64,000 nucleotides of DNA. Source: Oscillospiraceae bacterium MB24-C1 (lineage in GTDB: Bacteria; Bacillota; Clostridia; Oscillospirales; Ruminococcaceae). The stretch spans positions 2,608,001-2,672,000 of the forward strand of contig CP133187.1 of NCBI GenBank assembly GCA_030913685.1. Reading direction: 5' to 3'. Positions 25,501 to 34,247 of the stretch are shown here, piece by piece (the first letter of the stretch is position 1; each line of letters starts with the position of its first letter). A model generated the notes under the pieces. The model ran no database searches. It saw only the letters and a program-made list of their open reading frames with translations, and had not been told where the DNA came from. The position numbers and the translations under genes were made by a program.

Positions 25501-25942
25501 TTGCATCACCTTTGGAGATGAGCCTCCTTTCGAGGGTGACAACGGTGGGGCCGCCCGGTTTTGAGCGTACCTTGACCCGGTCCATCAGGCTTTGCATCAC
25601 CGAAAAGCCCAGCCCGGAGCGCTCCTGCGCAGCACCGGTGGTAAAAAGCGGTTCCATCGCCTGATTAACGTCGTCTATGCCGCAACCCTTGTCCTTCACC
25701 CTAATAACCACCCGCCTGCCTTCATAGATGTCGGCGGATATGTAAACGCGGCCAAGGGTATTCGGATAGGCGTGCACAATACAGTTGGTTACCGCCTCTG
25801 AAACGGCGGTGCGTATGTCGCAGAGCTCCTCTACTGTGGGGTCGAGCTGGGCTACAAAGGCGGCGACGGCGGCGCGGGCAAAGCTTTCGTTGACCGAACG
25901 GCCGTCAAACTCAGCTTTCATTCTGTTGAGCGGTTTTATCAT
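25487..25942 (-). CDS. spoIIAB: Anti-sigma F factor / serine kinase SpoIIAB
   Basis: 151-residue GHKL-fold protein that binds and inhibits sigma-F and phosphorylates SpoIIAA with ATP. The N box AVSEAVTNCIVHAYP (about residues 46-60), the G1 region VKDKGCGIDD and the G2 region RSGLGFSVMQSLMD are present. ATG at 25942 is preceded by GGAGG. The gene starts 4 bp after spoIIAA ends and runs 14 bp into sigF, so partner stoichiometry is set by coupled translation. Confidence 0.95.
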   Translation of the reverse strand: MIKPLNRMKAEFDGRSVNESFARAAVAAFVAQLDPTVEELCDIRTAVSEAVTNCIVHAYPNTLGRVYISADIYEGRRVVIRVKDKGCGIDDVNQAMEPLFTTGAAQERSGLGFSVMQSLMDRVKVRSKPGGPTVVTLERRLISKGDANVRV

Positions 25943-25946
25943 GTTT

Positions 25947-26261
25947 TCATTCCTCCGTTTTAATACTGGCCAAGCGGTCTAGCCCCGCCAGGCGCATCAC
26001 CTTTTGCAGCGGCTTGGGGGTGTTGGCAACACTCACTGTGCCGCCGAATGTATTCATTAGCTTGTAACGTCCCATGACCAGACCTATTCCAGAGGAATCC
26101 ATAAAAGTGACGCCGCCAAAATCCAGCGTCAGCACAGCCGGGCGATAGCGATCAATTGCTTCGTCTATCTGGGCGCGCATACCGGCCGCCGAATGGTGGT
26201 CGATTTCGCCCGCGAGCAGCACCGTCAGCGTATCGCCGGCGGGGGAAAGAATTGTACACAC
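25947..26261 (-). CDS. spoIIAA: Anti-sigma F factor antagonist SpoIIAA
   Basis: 104-residue STAS-domain protein. In its dephosphorylated form it binds SpoIIAB and releases sigma-F. The phosphorylated-serine motif is clear: FMDSSGIGLVMGRYK (about residues 54-68). GTG at 26261 follows AAAAGGAAG at a slightly long distance. It is the first gene of the spoIIA operon. In Bacillus the operon is driven by sigma-H. An AAGGGATTT sequence about 80-90 bp upstream is a possible but unproven -35 element. Confidence 0.94.
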   Translation of the reverse strand: MCTILSPAGDTLTVLLAGEIDHHSAAGMRAQIDEAIDRYRPAVLTLDFGGVTFMDSSGIGLVMGRYKLMNTFGGTVSVANTPKPLQKVMRLAGLDRLASIKTEE

Positions 26262-26834
26262 AGCTTTGCACTTCCTTTTTTGGATAATATGGATATCTTT
26301 TCAATTCAGAAGGGGAAATATACCCCAAAACAGAAAAATCCCTTATCAACAAGGATAAGGGAAGCACCTGGTCGAGAAAGGTCATAAACCGCGGCTTGCC
26401 GCCAAAAAAGCGAAAAAATGGCGGGTAAATGCCGCAGGCTCAAAAGATGCAAATTTGTTTTAAGCAAAAAAGCCGTATTTTGTCCAATAGCAAGCAAAAT
26501 ATCAACAAACCAAACAGACGGACTTGCTAGAATAGCGCGGCTTCCGATGCCGCAATTTTTAGACAAATTCGATGGATTATTCGAATTTTTCGATGCATAT
26601 AGTCAGCATTACATATAAAAAAGAAGAAATTTAAACCAATTTCCCTGTATCTTTTTAGTGAAATATGCGTTATAATAAATATCAGTGTAAAATTATAAAA
26701 GTCCAGCATTATGTCCAAATTTATCGCCTGCATGTTGCAAAGCACATGCTCTGTCCGGAGGGGCTTAAAAAACTTGGATATGCTTACCTTGGCTCTGCTG
26801 CGGACTCTGATTGTACAACAAGGGGGAAGTCACC
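26262..26834. other. Intergenic region between spoIIAA and a chemoreceptor gene
   Basis: 573 bp of AT-rich sequence containing divergent promoters. TCCCTTATC (26339-26347) and GATAAGGGA (26354-26362) form a perfect hairpin about 80 bp upstream of spoIIAA. GGGG/CCCC flanks a short AT loop at 26312-26326. A TATAAT lies at 26671-26676 facing the chemoreceptor gene but has no good -35. Reading frames in the region have no ribosome binding sites and no family resemblance. Confidence 0.4.
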
Positions 26835-28907
26835 ATGAAATCGCTCAAACTCAAGTTAATCGTCATGTTTACGCTGGTTATTTTTGTTGTCGTGTCAACT
26901 TTAGGCATCGCAATTGTTACCTTTGAAGGCAATAAATTATTGGAAGATGCCCACTACAACCTGGAAATGATGGCACAGGCAGAGGCTGAAAACATTGCCA
27001 GCCAGCTCAAAGCTGAGCTAAGATATATTGATGCTCTGGCCCAAAATGCTATGATAACCGACGGCACGGTTACAGTTATCGAAAAGACTGCCTATTATCA
27101 GGCGGAAGCCGAAAGAATGGGTTACATACTGTTTGGTTATGCCGATTCATCGGGTAAAGCGATTATTTTAGATGGGAGCATGACAACGAATAATGTTGCC
27201 GATCGTGAGTTCTTCCAAAAAGCGATGGAAGGTGAAGCAAACTGCTCTGATCTGATGTTTAGCAAGTTAGACGGAAAGCCCGCCATCGTGTTTGCGGCAC
27301 CCGTCAAAATACATGGTCGCGTTATCGGTGTGTTCTATGGTCGAAAGGACGGCCTTATGCTCAGCGAATATAGCCAGAATACCACCTATAAAGAGACAGG
27401 CTACGCCTATATTATCAATAACCAAGGCACCACAGTAGGGCACAAAAACACCGATCTGGTTATGGCGCAGGACAATGACATTGAAAACGCGAAGAACGAC
27501 CCAACTGTTCAGGCACTGGGCGCCATGACACAACAAATGATAGCCGGTGGCGTAAGTAGTGGGGAGTATCGTTACAACGGTGTTGACAAAATTGCGGGCT
27601 ATGCCCCCATTGATGGTAGCCCGTGGATTTTAGCGCTTACAGTGGAACGCGGTGAGATTTTTGAAAGAGTCATTGCATTGACCAAGCTGCTTTTGGGTTT
27701 GTGTTTGGCGATAACGGCAGCAGGTGTTATCGCAATCTATTTCGTTAGCGACCGAATTGCCAATCCGATTAAAAGAATCACCGCGGCGGCTCAGCAAATT
27801 GCCGACGGCAATTTTGATGTCTCGCTGTCGGTTAAAAGCAAGGACGAAATCGGGCGTCTGGCACAGGCTTTTGGGTTGACCATCAACCAGTTGGTCAACT
27901 ATCAGGGTTATATTGACGAGATTTCGGAGTCGCTGCTCAGCGTGTCTCAGGGCGACTTAACCATTGAGCCTAAGCGCGATTATGTCGGACAATTTAAAAG
28001 ACTTAAAGACAATTTACAAGCCATGCTCGACAACCTCAATGCCACGCTGACCAAGATTAACGAGGCTGCGGCGCAGGTGGACAGCGGCTCCGACCAGGTC
28101 TCAAACGGTGCTCAGGCGCTTTCTCAGGGCGCCACCGAACAGGCCAGCGCTATTGAGCAGCTGTCGGCTTCCCTTGAGGAGGTTACGGCGCAGATCAAAC
28201 AGAATGCCGAAAATACACAATTGGCGCATGATAAAGCCAATTTTGCAGGCCGGGAGTTGCGCAGTAGCAACGACAAAATGAAGGATACCGTTGCAGCGAT
28301 GGATCAGATTGCTCAAAAATCTGCCGAAATTTCTAAGATCATCAAGGTTATTGACGACATCGCTTTCCAGACCAATATTTTGGCGCTCAACGCGGCGGTT
28401 GAGGCCGCTCGCGCAGGCGAAGCGGGCAAGGGCTTTGCCGTTGTAGCCGACGAAGTTCGAAATCTAGCGGGCAAATCGGCTGAGGCAGCCAAGAACACCA
28501 CCGTGCTGATCGAAGAGACGATTGCGGCTGTGAAGAACGGCAGTGAAACCTCCGCCTCGACCGCACAGTCGCTGGAGCAGAGCGCCCAAGAAACACGGGC
28601 TGCTATTGAGCTGATAGACAAAATCGCACATGCTACGCAAGATCAGGCCACTGCAATTGTCCAGATCAGTCAGGGTGTTGAACAGATTTCTTCGGTGGTA
28701 CAGACCAATGCCGCCACTGCGCAGCAAAGCGCCGCAGCAAGCGAAGAATTGTCTAGCCAGGCCAACCTGTTGGAGGAGCTGATTGCAAAGTTTAAGATTA
28801 ATGATGCGGTTTCGCAGAGCGAGACTTTCGAAGAGCTGTCTGAGGAGGACGAGGAGCCCGTTGACCCTGCTCCTGTTATCGAGGACGGCGACAGCAAATA
28901 TTTTTAA
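26835..28907 (+). CDS. Methyl-accepting chemotaxis protein with extracytoplasmic Cache-type sensor
   Basis: 690-residue transmembrane chemoreceptor. TM1 is near residues 7-28 ([21 protein letters not shown]). A periplasmic-type double-Cache region extends to about 275 ([17 protein letters not shown] is typical). TM2 is near 280-302 and is followed by HAMP ([20 protein letters not shown]). The cytoplasmic signalling domain has the conserved hairpin tip [20 protein letters not shown] and [16 protein letters not shown]. The C-terminus is acidic and lacks an NWETF-type pentapeptide. Start at 26835 because AAGGGGGAA precedes it. No che genes are nearby. Ligand unknown. Confidence 0.93.
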   Translation: MKSLKLKLIVMFTLVIFVVVSTLGIAIVTFEGNKLLEDAHYNLEMMAQAEAENIASQLKAELRYIDALAQNAMITDGTVTVIEKTAYYQAEAERMGYILFGYADSSGKAIILDGSMTTNNVADREFFQKAMEGEANCSDLMFSKLDGKPAIVFAAPVKIHGRVIGVFYGRKDGLMLSEYSQNTTYKETGYAYIINNQGTTVGHKNTDLVMAQDNDIENAKNDPTVQALGAMTQQMIAGGVSSGEYRYNGVDKIAGYAPIDGSPWILALTVERGEIFERVIALTKLLLGLCLAITAAGVIAIYFVSDRIANPIKRITAAAQQIADGNFDVSLSVKSKDEIGRLAQAFGLTINQLVNYQGYIDEISESLLSVSQGDLTIEPKRDYVGQFKRLKDNLQAMLDNLNATLTKINEAAAQVDSGSDQVSNGAQALSQGATEQASAIEQLSASLEEVTAQIKQNAENTQLAHDKANFAGRELRSSNDKMKDTVAAMDQIAQKSAEISKIIKVIDDIAFQTNILALNAAVEAARAGEAGKGFAVVADEVRNLAGKSAEAAKNTTVLIEETIAAVKNGSETSASTAQSLEQSAQETRAAIELIDKIAHATQDQATAIVQISQGVEQISSVVQTNAATAQQSAAASEELSSQANLLEELIAKFKINDAVSQSETFEELSEEDEEPVDPAPVIEDGDSKYF

Positions 28908-29210
28908 AATTAGCTTACAAAAAATTTCGTTGCCCAACGGGTAGCGCATCAGGGCCGTCGGTTTAATCCGGCGGCCCTAAGCTTTGTTAAGATGTCGCAA
29001 GAACCTTTTCTCGCCTAATTCTTAAGGTTTCAATATTCCTTACGGCGGCCGGTAATAATGACAGAATTGGCTCTATATGATATAATTTTTGATATCTTAT
29101 TTTGTGCCTCGCGGTCAATATATGGTCGCCAGATAGGGGCAGGAACAGCAACGGGGCAAGCTATTTGGCGGTCATGCTGCCCTTACAATGAGCAAAGGAG
29201 AGTTTTGAAC
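28908..29210 (+). other. Intergenic region with a terminator-like hairpin
   Basis: GGGCCGTCGG (28952-28961) and CCGGCGGCCC (28968-28977) make a strong stem after the chemoreceptor gene, without a clear T run. The next 230 bp lead to ridA. The reading frame is open through much of it, but the AAAGGAG site at 29194-29200 places translation start at 29211. No promoter is convincing. Confidence 0.45.
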
Positions 29211-29594
29211 ATGGAGATGGTATCCCCCCGATATGCAGGGACAAACAAGGGTCATTACAGTCCCGGCGTGATTTCAAACGGCATGTTGTATATATCCGGG
29301 CAGTTATCTATTGACCCAGATACCCGCGCATTGCCCGACGGCGGTATTGCGGCACACGCCGCGTTGGCGCTTAAAAATCTCGAACGCGTGCTAACCGAGG
29401 CGGGCTTAACCCGCAACGATGTGGTGCAATGCCGCGTTTATGTGACCGATGTTGCACTCTGGGACGAAGTGAATGCCGTATATGCCGAATTTTTTGGCAA
29501 CCACAAACCCGCTAGAATCGTTTTGCCGGTACCGGCGTTGCATTTTGGCTGCATGGTCGAGATAGAAGCGGTCGCGGAGGTGCGCGCCTTATGA
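29211..29594 (+). CDS. ridA: RidA/YjgF-family enamine/imine deaminase
   Basis: 127-residue member of the RidA family, which hydrolyses reactive 2-aminoacrylate and related enamines released by PLP enzymes. Typical features are KGHYSPGVISNGMLYISGQL (about residues 10-29), LKNLERVLTEAGLTRNDVVQCRVY and the C-terminal VLPVPALHFGCMVEIEAVA, where the catalytic Arg region is R-I-V-L-P. Start at ATG 29211, 10 nt after AAAGGAG. A TTG 6 bp upstream is possible. It overlaps the following PLP-enzyme gene by 4 bp, so the two are co-translated. Confidence 0.9.
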   Translation: MEMVSPRYAGTNKGHYSPGVISNGMLYISGQLSIDPDTRALPDGGIAAHAALALKNLERVLTEAGLTRNDVVQCRVYVTDVALWDEVNAVYAEFFGNHKPARIVLPVPALHFGCMVEIEAVAEVRAL

Positions 29595-30685
29595 ATTACA
29601 TCTGCTCAAAGTGCGGAACCAAAACGGATGTAACGACCAGAGCGCCCAAATGCGATTGTGGTGGGCTGTGGAAGCTCGACTTTACCCCGGCAAGCTTCGA
29701 CCCGGCGCTGATTGACAAAAGCTGTTGGGGTCTTTTTCGCTACCGCGCATTTATGCCGCTCCTCGATGAAAGCTGGCGTGAGATCTCGTTGGGTGAGGGT
29801 ATGACGCCGGTGGTGCCCTTTGACGACGATCTGCTGCTCAAGATGGACTATTTCATGCCTACGCTGTCCTTTAAGGACAGGGGCGCCGCCGTGCTGATCT
29901 CTCATTGCAAAGCGATTGGCGTCGATTCGGTAGTCCAGGACAGCAGCGGCAACGCAGGCAACAGCGTGGCAGCCTATTGCGCCAAAGCGGGCATCGCCTG
30001 TGAGATTTTTGTCCCCGAGGGCACCTCGCCCAAGAAAATCGACATGATCCGCGCGCACGGTGCGGCGGTCAACATTGTCCCCGGCTCGCGCGACCATTGC
30101 GCCGACGTCTGCCGCGCCAAGGTGGACAGCGCGGGTAAATATTATGCCAACCATGTCTACAATCCCTTCTTCTACGAGGGTACCAAAACCTATATCTACG
30201 AAATTTATGAGCAGCTCGGGCGCATCCCGCAGAATATCTTTGTACCGCTGGGCAATGGCACGCTGTTCATCGGTGTTATCAAGGCGCTGGAGGAGTTTTT
30301 GGCGGCCGGAATTCTCGACAAAATGCCCAACGTTGTCGCGTTACAAAGTGCGCATTGCGCGCCCATTGCGGCAGCGGTGGAGCAGGGGCTGACATCTCCG
30401 GCCGCGGTCACAGTCTCACCTACGCTGGCAGAGGGCATTGCTATCGGCGTGCCAATGCGCGGTGAAGAGATTTTGAGCTATATTAAAAAGCACCACTGCA
30501 AGGTGATTCTCACCCCCGAAGATAAAATTCTTGAGGCCAGAAGCGCGCTGGCTAAAAAGGGCATCTACTGTGAGCATACCACCGCGGCCAATTACGCGGC
30601 CTATCTGCATTATTGCACGCTTTACGGCAAAACGCCGGACAGCATCATCCCGATGTGTGGCGCGGGATTAAAATCCGACCATTAA
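29591..30685 (+). CDS. Threonine synthase-like PLP-dependent enzyme with N-terminal zinc ribbon
   Basis: 364-residue fold-type II PLP enzyme. A zinc-ribbon-like start (CSKCG and CDCGG within the first 25 residues) is followed by the PLP-lysine motif PTLSFKDRGA (about residues 90-99), the substrate loop QDSSGNAGNSVAAYCAKAG, and PLGNGTLFIGVIKAL for the phosphate-binding glycine loop. It resembles archaeal/bacterial threonine synthases of the shorter class. A threonine/2,3-diaminopropionate lyase activity is also possible, given that it is coupled to ridA, whose substrate is an enamine made by such lyases. No hom or thrB is adjacent. Confidence 0.82.
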   Translation: MNYICSKCGTKTDVTTRAPKCDCGGLWKLDFTPASFDPALIDKSCWGLFRYRAFMPLLDESWREISLGEGMTPVVPFDDDLLLKMDYFMPTLSFKDRGAAVLISHCKAIGVDSVVQDSSGNAGNSVAAYCAKAGIACEIFVPEGTSPKKIDMIRAHGAAVNIVPGSRDHCADVCRAKVDSAGKYYANHVYNPFFYEGTKTYIYEIYEQLGRIPQNIFVPLGNGTLFIGVIKALEEFLAAGILDKMPNVVALQSAHCAPIAAAVEQGLTSPAAVTVSPTLAEGIAIGVPMRGEEILSYIKKHHCKVILTPEDKILEARSALAKKGIYCEHTTAANYAAYLHYCTLYGKTPDSIIPMCGAGLKSDH

Positions 30686-30704
30686 ATTAGAATACTGAAA
30701 AAAG

Positions 30705-31016
30705 TAACGCCCCCGGAAATCAATTGAAGTGATCCAAAGTATGTCTAGGGCTGGCAATCCCAGAGATAACGCTGTGATCGAAAGCTTCTTTGGTAGGTTC
30801 AAAGATGTTTTGCGTTTCCAGTTTCACTACTGGCTTGCTGATGACCTTTCTTCCGTCATCACAGACGCAATCGCTTATTTTAATACCATTCGTCCCCTCC
30901 GCAAACTAAGCGGAAAACCACCTGTCCAATTCAGAATTGAACAGGCAGTTTAAGTTGAGCTTTATTCTGTCTACTTTCTATTGACTATTTCAGAAATCAA
31001 TCCGGGGGCACTGTTA
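30705..31016 (+). mobile_element. IS3-family remnant with both terminal repeats, internally deleted
   Basis: Inverted ends with the shared core GCCCCCGGA: TAACGCCCCCGGA at 30705-30717 and TCCGGGGGCACTGTTA at 31001-31016. Between them only the last 75 codons of an IS3-type transposase remain. The element is about 310 bp, against roughly 1.2-1.5 kb for an intact copy, so orfA and most of orfB have been lost. It inserted just behind the threonine synthase-like gene. Confidence 0.75.
30729..30953 (+). pseudogene. C-terminal fragment of IS3-family transposase OrfB
   Basis: The frame encodes IQSMSRAGNPRDNAVIESFF followed by GRFKD, the region of the rve/DDE integrase core holding the last catalytic Glu (in VIES). 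It then continues through AYFNTIRPLRKLSGKPP to the normal C-terminus. The first two catalytic Asp residues and the helix-turn-helix part are absent. It has no ribosome binding site and cannot be active alone. It could be mobilised in trans if a full copy exists elsewhere. Confidence 0.85.
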
Positions 31017-31044
31017 TCATAAGCAGAAAAAGCAATTGAAGTTT

Positions 31045-31187
31045 GAACCAGCTTTTAAAAGCTGGTGGGGTTTGGAACAAAGCCCAGCGTGCTATTATTG
31101 ATTAAATACACAGGAGGGGAAGCAAAAATAACCCGGGGGAGTGTCTCTGCGCGGGGAAGCCCCGTAAGAGGCCCCCCGATGCCGTGG
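31045..31187 (+). repeat. GC-rich dispersed intergenic repeat, copy 2
   Basis: AGCTTTTAAAAGCTGGTGGGG, then AATACACAGGAGGGGAAGC, then GCGCGGGGAAGCCCCGTAAG and CCCCCGATGCCGTGG follow the same block order as the copy at 23703-23846. It directly follows the IS3 remnant. Confidence 0.5.
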
Positions 31188-31225
31188 CAAATGGCATTTG
31201 TTAGGTGGATTTTATGTAATAAGAG

Positions 31226-31250
31226 CACCCTCGGATAAAATCCGAGGGTG
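31226..31250 (-). terminator. Rho-independent terminator after citXG
   Basis: CACCCTCGGAT and ATCCGAGGGTG pair perfectly around AAA. On the minus strand it follows the citXG stop by about 60 bp. Confidence 0.7.
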
Positions 31251-31307
31251 TACAATTTACTAATCCTAGTTTAGATACTAAAATATACGAAAAGTATATA
31301 AAACGCC

Positions 31308-32651
31308 TTATTCACACAAGAAATGCAGCATAAAAGTAAAGGCCAGAAGATCGGCGCACCCGCCGGGGCTGATATTTTCCGCAATGAAATCAGCGTCGAG
31401 TGTTTGGAGAACCGCCAGCTCGGGGTGAGGCGTTTTTTCAAGCAGAGAAAAAAGCGCTTCCTGTAACGTTTTTTGTCGTGCAACCCCCACGCGGGAGATT
31501 ACATTGGTGTCGGTGGCTTTCGCCATCAGATGAATTAACGCAATCGCGCCCGCATCGTTCAGGCTGTACCCCTCGGCCAGTAGCGCTTTAAATACCGGCA
31601 AGCTGATGTCTCGCACGCTGGGGAAGCCCGCTGCTACCTCGCCACGAATGCCCGAAATACCATGCTGTGCATAGATGCGCTCGCCCGCTGTCCGCGCACC
31701 GGCTTGTTCAATCTTTTTTAAGTCGTTGGTTGTCTCTGCTCCGGTCATTTCAGCGCACAGCAGACAGAGCTGTTCCGGTGTGGGTTTCCCCTTTGCCCAG
31801 AGTCGTCCTGTGGCGGCGCAAAGAATCCCCATCGAATAGATGGCGCCTTTGTGGGTGTTCACCCCGCCGGTCGCGCCGAACATGTCGCTTTCAGCACGCT
31901 GGCCGATGTAACGCAGCGACGCAAAAAGCTGTGCGGGCGAGAGATCGCCGCTGCGCGCGCCCTTTAAGGCACAAGCTTTAAAATACGGCGTCAGGGCTGT
32001 GGCACTGTCCATAAAGGTGAAAATATCCATGTCACGATGTGCACCGGCGTTTGCGCGGTCAACAAGGCCTGGCTTGGGCGTGACGCAGACTTCGTACAAT
32101 AGGCTTTTGACAGCCAGCCCGGCGATGTGCTCGGCGGTCTCATTGTCGAGATAATCTTCGATGAGCTGCTTTGTCCGCTGTTCGATGGCATCCAGTCCGT
32201 GTCGGCGGCTGCGCGCGCAGGCGGCTGCTTGATCGCCGCAGATGAGACAGCGTCGGGGCGGCGCGCCAAAATCGCTGCGCGACAGTTTTTCCCCCTCGGA
32301 ATTAAGCACATCAATATCAAAAAGCCGCGCGGCATCAAAAGCATCCTCAATCTGAACCATCATTTTTTTGATAGCATTGTCCGAAAAATTAACCGCCCAA
32401 TAGCCCTCAAGGCCGGTGTTATAGTCGAAGATGATGCGAAACGCAACCTCTACGTTGTGGCGGCGTAGCTGTTCATCTATCAGCCGCACGCCCGCGTCAA
32501 ACAGACGGTCGGCACTTTCAAAGCGCTTGTTTTCACCCGCGATGTTCATCGTCAGACAAATGAGGGGCGCGCTGTATTTTAAAAGCAATTCCTGTTGAAA
32601 GGCTGCCCGGCGTTCGCGTGCCAGCAGCATCTCTTCTAGCTGTACCTTCAC
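31308..32651 (-). CDS. citXG: CitX-CitG fusion: apo-citrate lyase transferase / triphosphoribosyl-dephospho-CoA synthase
   Basis: 447-residue two-domain protein. Residues 1 to about 175 are CitX-like, which attaches the phosphoribosyl-dephospho-CoA prosthetic group to the acyl carrier subunit of citrate lyase: ARLFDIDVLNSEGEKLSRSD and PPRRCLICGDQAAACARSRR are diagnostic. Residues from about 180 on are CitG-like, which makes the prosthetic group precursor: VCVTPKPGLVDRANAGAHRD, GGVNTHKGAIYSMGIL and DTNVISRVG. GTG at 32651 follows GGGAGG. The natural fusion is known in some bacteria. No citD, citE or citF is in the window, so the carrier protein it serves must be encoded elsewhere. Confidence 0.9.
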   Translation of the reverse strand: MKVQLEEMLLARERRAAFQQELLLKYSAPLICLTMNIAGENKRFESADRLFDAGVRLIDEQLRRHNVEVAFRIIFDYNTGLEGYWAVNFSDNAIKKMMVQIEDAFDAARLFDIDVLNSEGEKLSRSDFGAPPRRCLICGDQAAACARSRRHGLDAIEQRTKQLIEDYLDNETAEHIAGLAVKSLLYEVCVTPKPGLVDRANAGAHRDMDIFTFMDSATALTPYFKACALKGARSGDLSPAQLFASLRYIGQRAESDMFGATGGVNTHKGAIYSMGILCAATGRLWAKGKPTPEQLCLLCAEMTGAETTNDLKKIEQAGARTAGERIYAQHGISGIRGEVAAGFPSVRDISLPVFKALLAEGYSLNDAGAIALIHLMAKATDTNVISRVGVARQKTLQEALFSLLEKTPHPELAVLQTLDADFIAENISPGGCADLLAFTFMLHFLCE

Positions 32652-32803
32652 GTTTTTGTCCTCCCGAACTGATATGTAACACTACTTATCTTAACGTTAA
32701 GCAGCGGACACGTCAAGGTACTGCTAATCAAGACGAATCAAAAGCAGCTTTAAAAAATCAATCTGTCAGCAAAACCGTCAATTCAAAATATTTATAAAAA
32801 GTC

Positions 32804-32836
32804 TTGCAAAATGAAAAGTAATGTGATATTATCACA
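32804..32836 (+). promoter_or_regulatory. Promoter and overlapping palindromic operator ahead of the Trp T-box
   Basis: TTGCAA (32804-32809), a 17 bp spacer and TATTAT (32827-32832) form a good vegetative promoter. A perfect palindrome TGTGATATTATCACA (32822-32836) covers the -10 element, as expected for a repressor site. The sequence is directly visible. The repressor is unknown. Confidence 0.65.
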
Positions 32837-32869
32837 CCAATCAATATCACGAAACCTTTGATGCGGAGA

Positions 32870-33131
32870 TCAAACCGTGAGATGCGCCTACAGAGAGTGG
32901 GGGAGGCTGAGAGCCCCGCGGAGAGCAGCATGGCAAATGGACCGCTGAGGGCGAGGTGAAAGGGTCGCTTTTAAAGCGCCTGAGTACCCAAGACGTAAAG
33001 CCGGCGTTACCGGCTGGAAATGTGTTGGCATTTCTGTAAGTGAGTGGGTTTGCTTTTTGCAGACCAATTAAGGTGGTACCGCAGATTTTTACAATCTGTC
33101 CTTAAACAATGGTTTAAGGGCGGATTTTTTG
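32870..33131 (+). promoter_or_regulatory. T-box riboswitch, tryptophan specifier
   Basis: Leader of about 260 nt. The AGAGAG GA-motif is at 32893-32898. GGCTGAGAGCC-type stem I elements follow, then a specifier segment AATGGACC in which TGG (32938-32940, Trp) occupies the codon position ahead of the usual ACC. The conserved T-box AAGGTGGTACCGCAG is at 33070-33084. The competing terminator has arms 33094-33107 and 33111-33125 followed by TTTTTT. Uncharged tRNA-Trp should favour the antiterminator and expression of the downstream trpX. Known from T-box biology; the specifier reading is mine. Confidence 0.9.
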
Positions 33132-33213
33132 TTTTGTGGACCCAAATAGCCGTATCAACACCGTGGCGCGCACCAACAGGCGGCGCCCTGTTTTGTAAGA
33201 AGGAGATATTGTA

Positions 33214-34233
33214 ATGAAAAAGATTCTTGCATTCGCGCTCGCCGCCATGATGGCCGTTATGACTGGCTGTGGTTCTGCATCCGTCTCTTCTGCACCGTCC
33301 AGCGAATCTCCCGCTTCTTCAGAGCCTGTCAACGAAGCGAAGCAGGTTGTCATTGGCATTGTTCAACCGATGGACCACCCGTCGCTAAATCAGATTCGGG
33401 AAACCATCATCGACGAGCTTGACGTACTCGGGCTGACCGGCGCAGTTAAGATTGAGTACCGCAACGCAAACGGCGACGCTTCGATGCTGCCGACCATCAT
33501 GAGCGAGCTGATCGGCGGCGGCGTGGATATTCTCGTCCCGATCGCCACCGGCACCGCACAGGCCGCCGCTGCCGCAACCGACACGCTTCCCATCATTTTC
33601 TCGGCTGTCTCAAACCCGGTGGAAGCGGGGTTGGTCACCGCGTTTGAAGAGACAACCAGCAACATCACCGGTGTTTCCAACTCCATCGCCATTGAGGATA
33701 TTTTTAAGCTAACCAAGGAGCTGACCCCCGATGTTAAAACCTTTGGCTTTGTCTACACCACCAGCGAAGTCAATTCCATGGCCGGTATCAAGCGCGCCCG
33801 CGCCTACTGCGACGCAAACGGCATCCCCTATAAAGAAGCGGCCATCACTGGCGTCGGTGAGCTTCAGTCGGCGGCACAGTCGCTGGTCGGCCAGGTGGAC
33901 GCCTTCTTCACCCCAAACGACAACACCATCGCTTCGGCTATTTCAATCTATATGCAGGTGGCAAACGACGCGGGTATCCCGGTTTATGTCGGTGCCGACT
34001 CAATGGTTGCTGACGGAGGACTCGCGACGGTGGGCATCGACTACACCGTACTGGGTCGGCAGACCGCTCAAATGATCGCGCGGATTCTAAACGGCGAAAC
34101 CATCGCCGAAAATCACGTTGAACAGGTCAAGGAATACGCGAAGATGATCAACATGGTCACCGCCAAACAGCTTGGCATCACCGTGCCCGACGCGCTCAAG
34201 GATGAGTTTGTCATTATTAAGAGTAATTCGTAA
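33214..34233 (+). CDS. trpX: ABC transporter substrate-binding lipoprotein, TrpX-like (predicted tryptophan uptake)
   Basis: 339-residue extracellular solute-binding protein of the ABC_sub_bind (DUF534) type. The signal peptide ends at a lipobox, VMTGCGS (Cys at about residue 19), followed by a Ser/Pro linker. The mature domain starts VVIGIVQPMDHPSLNQIRE and contains TLPIIFSAVSNPVEAGLV and VDAFFTPNDNTIASAI. Family members under a tryptophan T-box are TrpX, the binding protein of TrpXYZ. A terminator follows only 15 bp after the stop, so the permease (trpY) and ATPase (trpZ) are not in this transcript and must be encoded elsewhere if the system works. Confidence 0.88.
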   Translation: MKKILAFALAAMMAVMTGCGSASVSSAPSSESPASSEPVNEAKQVVIGIVQPMDHPSLNQIRETIIDELDVLGLTGAVKIEYRNANGDASMLPTIMSELIGGGVDILVPIATGTAQAAAAATDTLPIIFSAVSNPVEAGLVTAFEETTSNITGVSNSIAIEDIFKLTKELTPDVKTFGFVYTTSEVNSMAGIKRARAYCDANGIPYKEAAITGVGELQSAAQSLVGQVDAFFTPNDNTIASAISIYMQVANDAGIPVYVGADSMVADGGLATVGIDYTVLGRQTAQMIARILNGETIAENHVEQVKEYAKMINMVTAKQLGITVPDALKDEFVIIKSNS

Positions 34234-34247
34234 ATGCTCAAACAAAA

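Noticed and set aside
33040-33131. Possible SAM or purine riboswitch before trpX
   Set aside because: The AAGGTGGTACCGC motif, AGAGAG element and TGG specifier identify a T-box.
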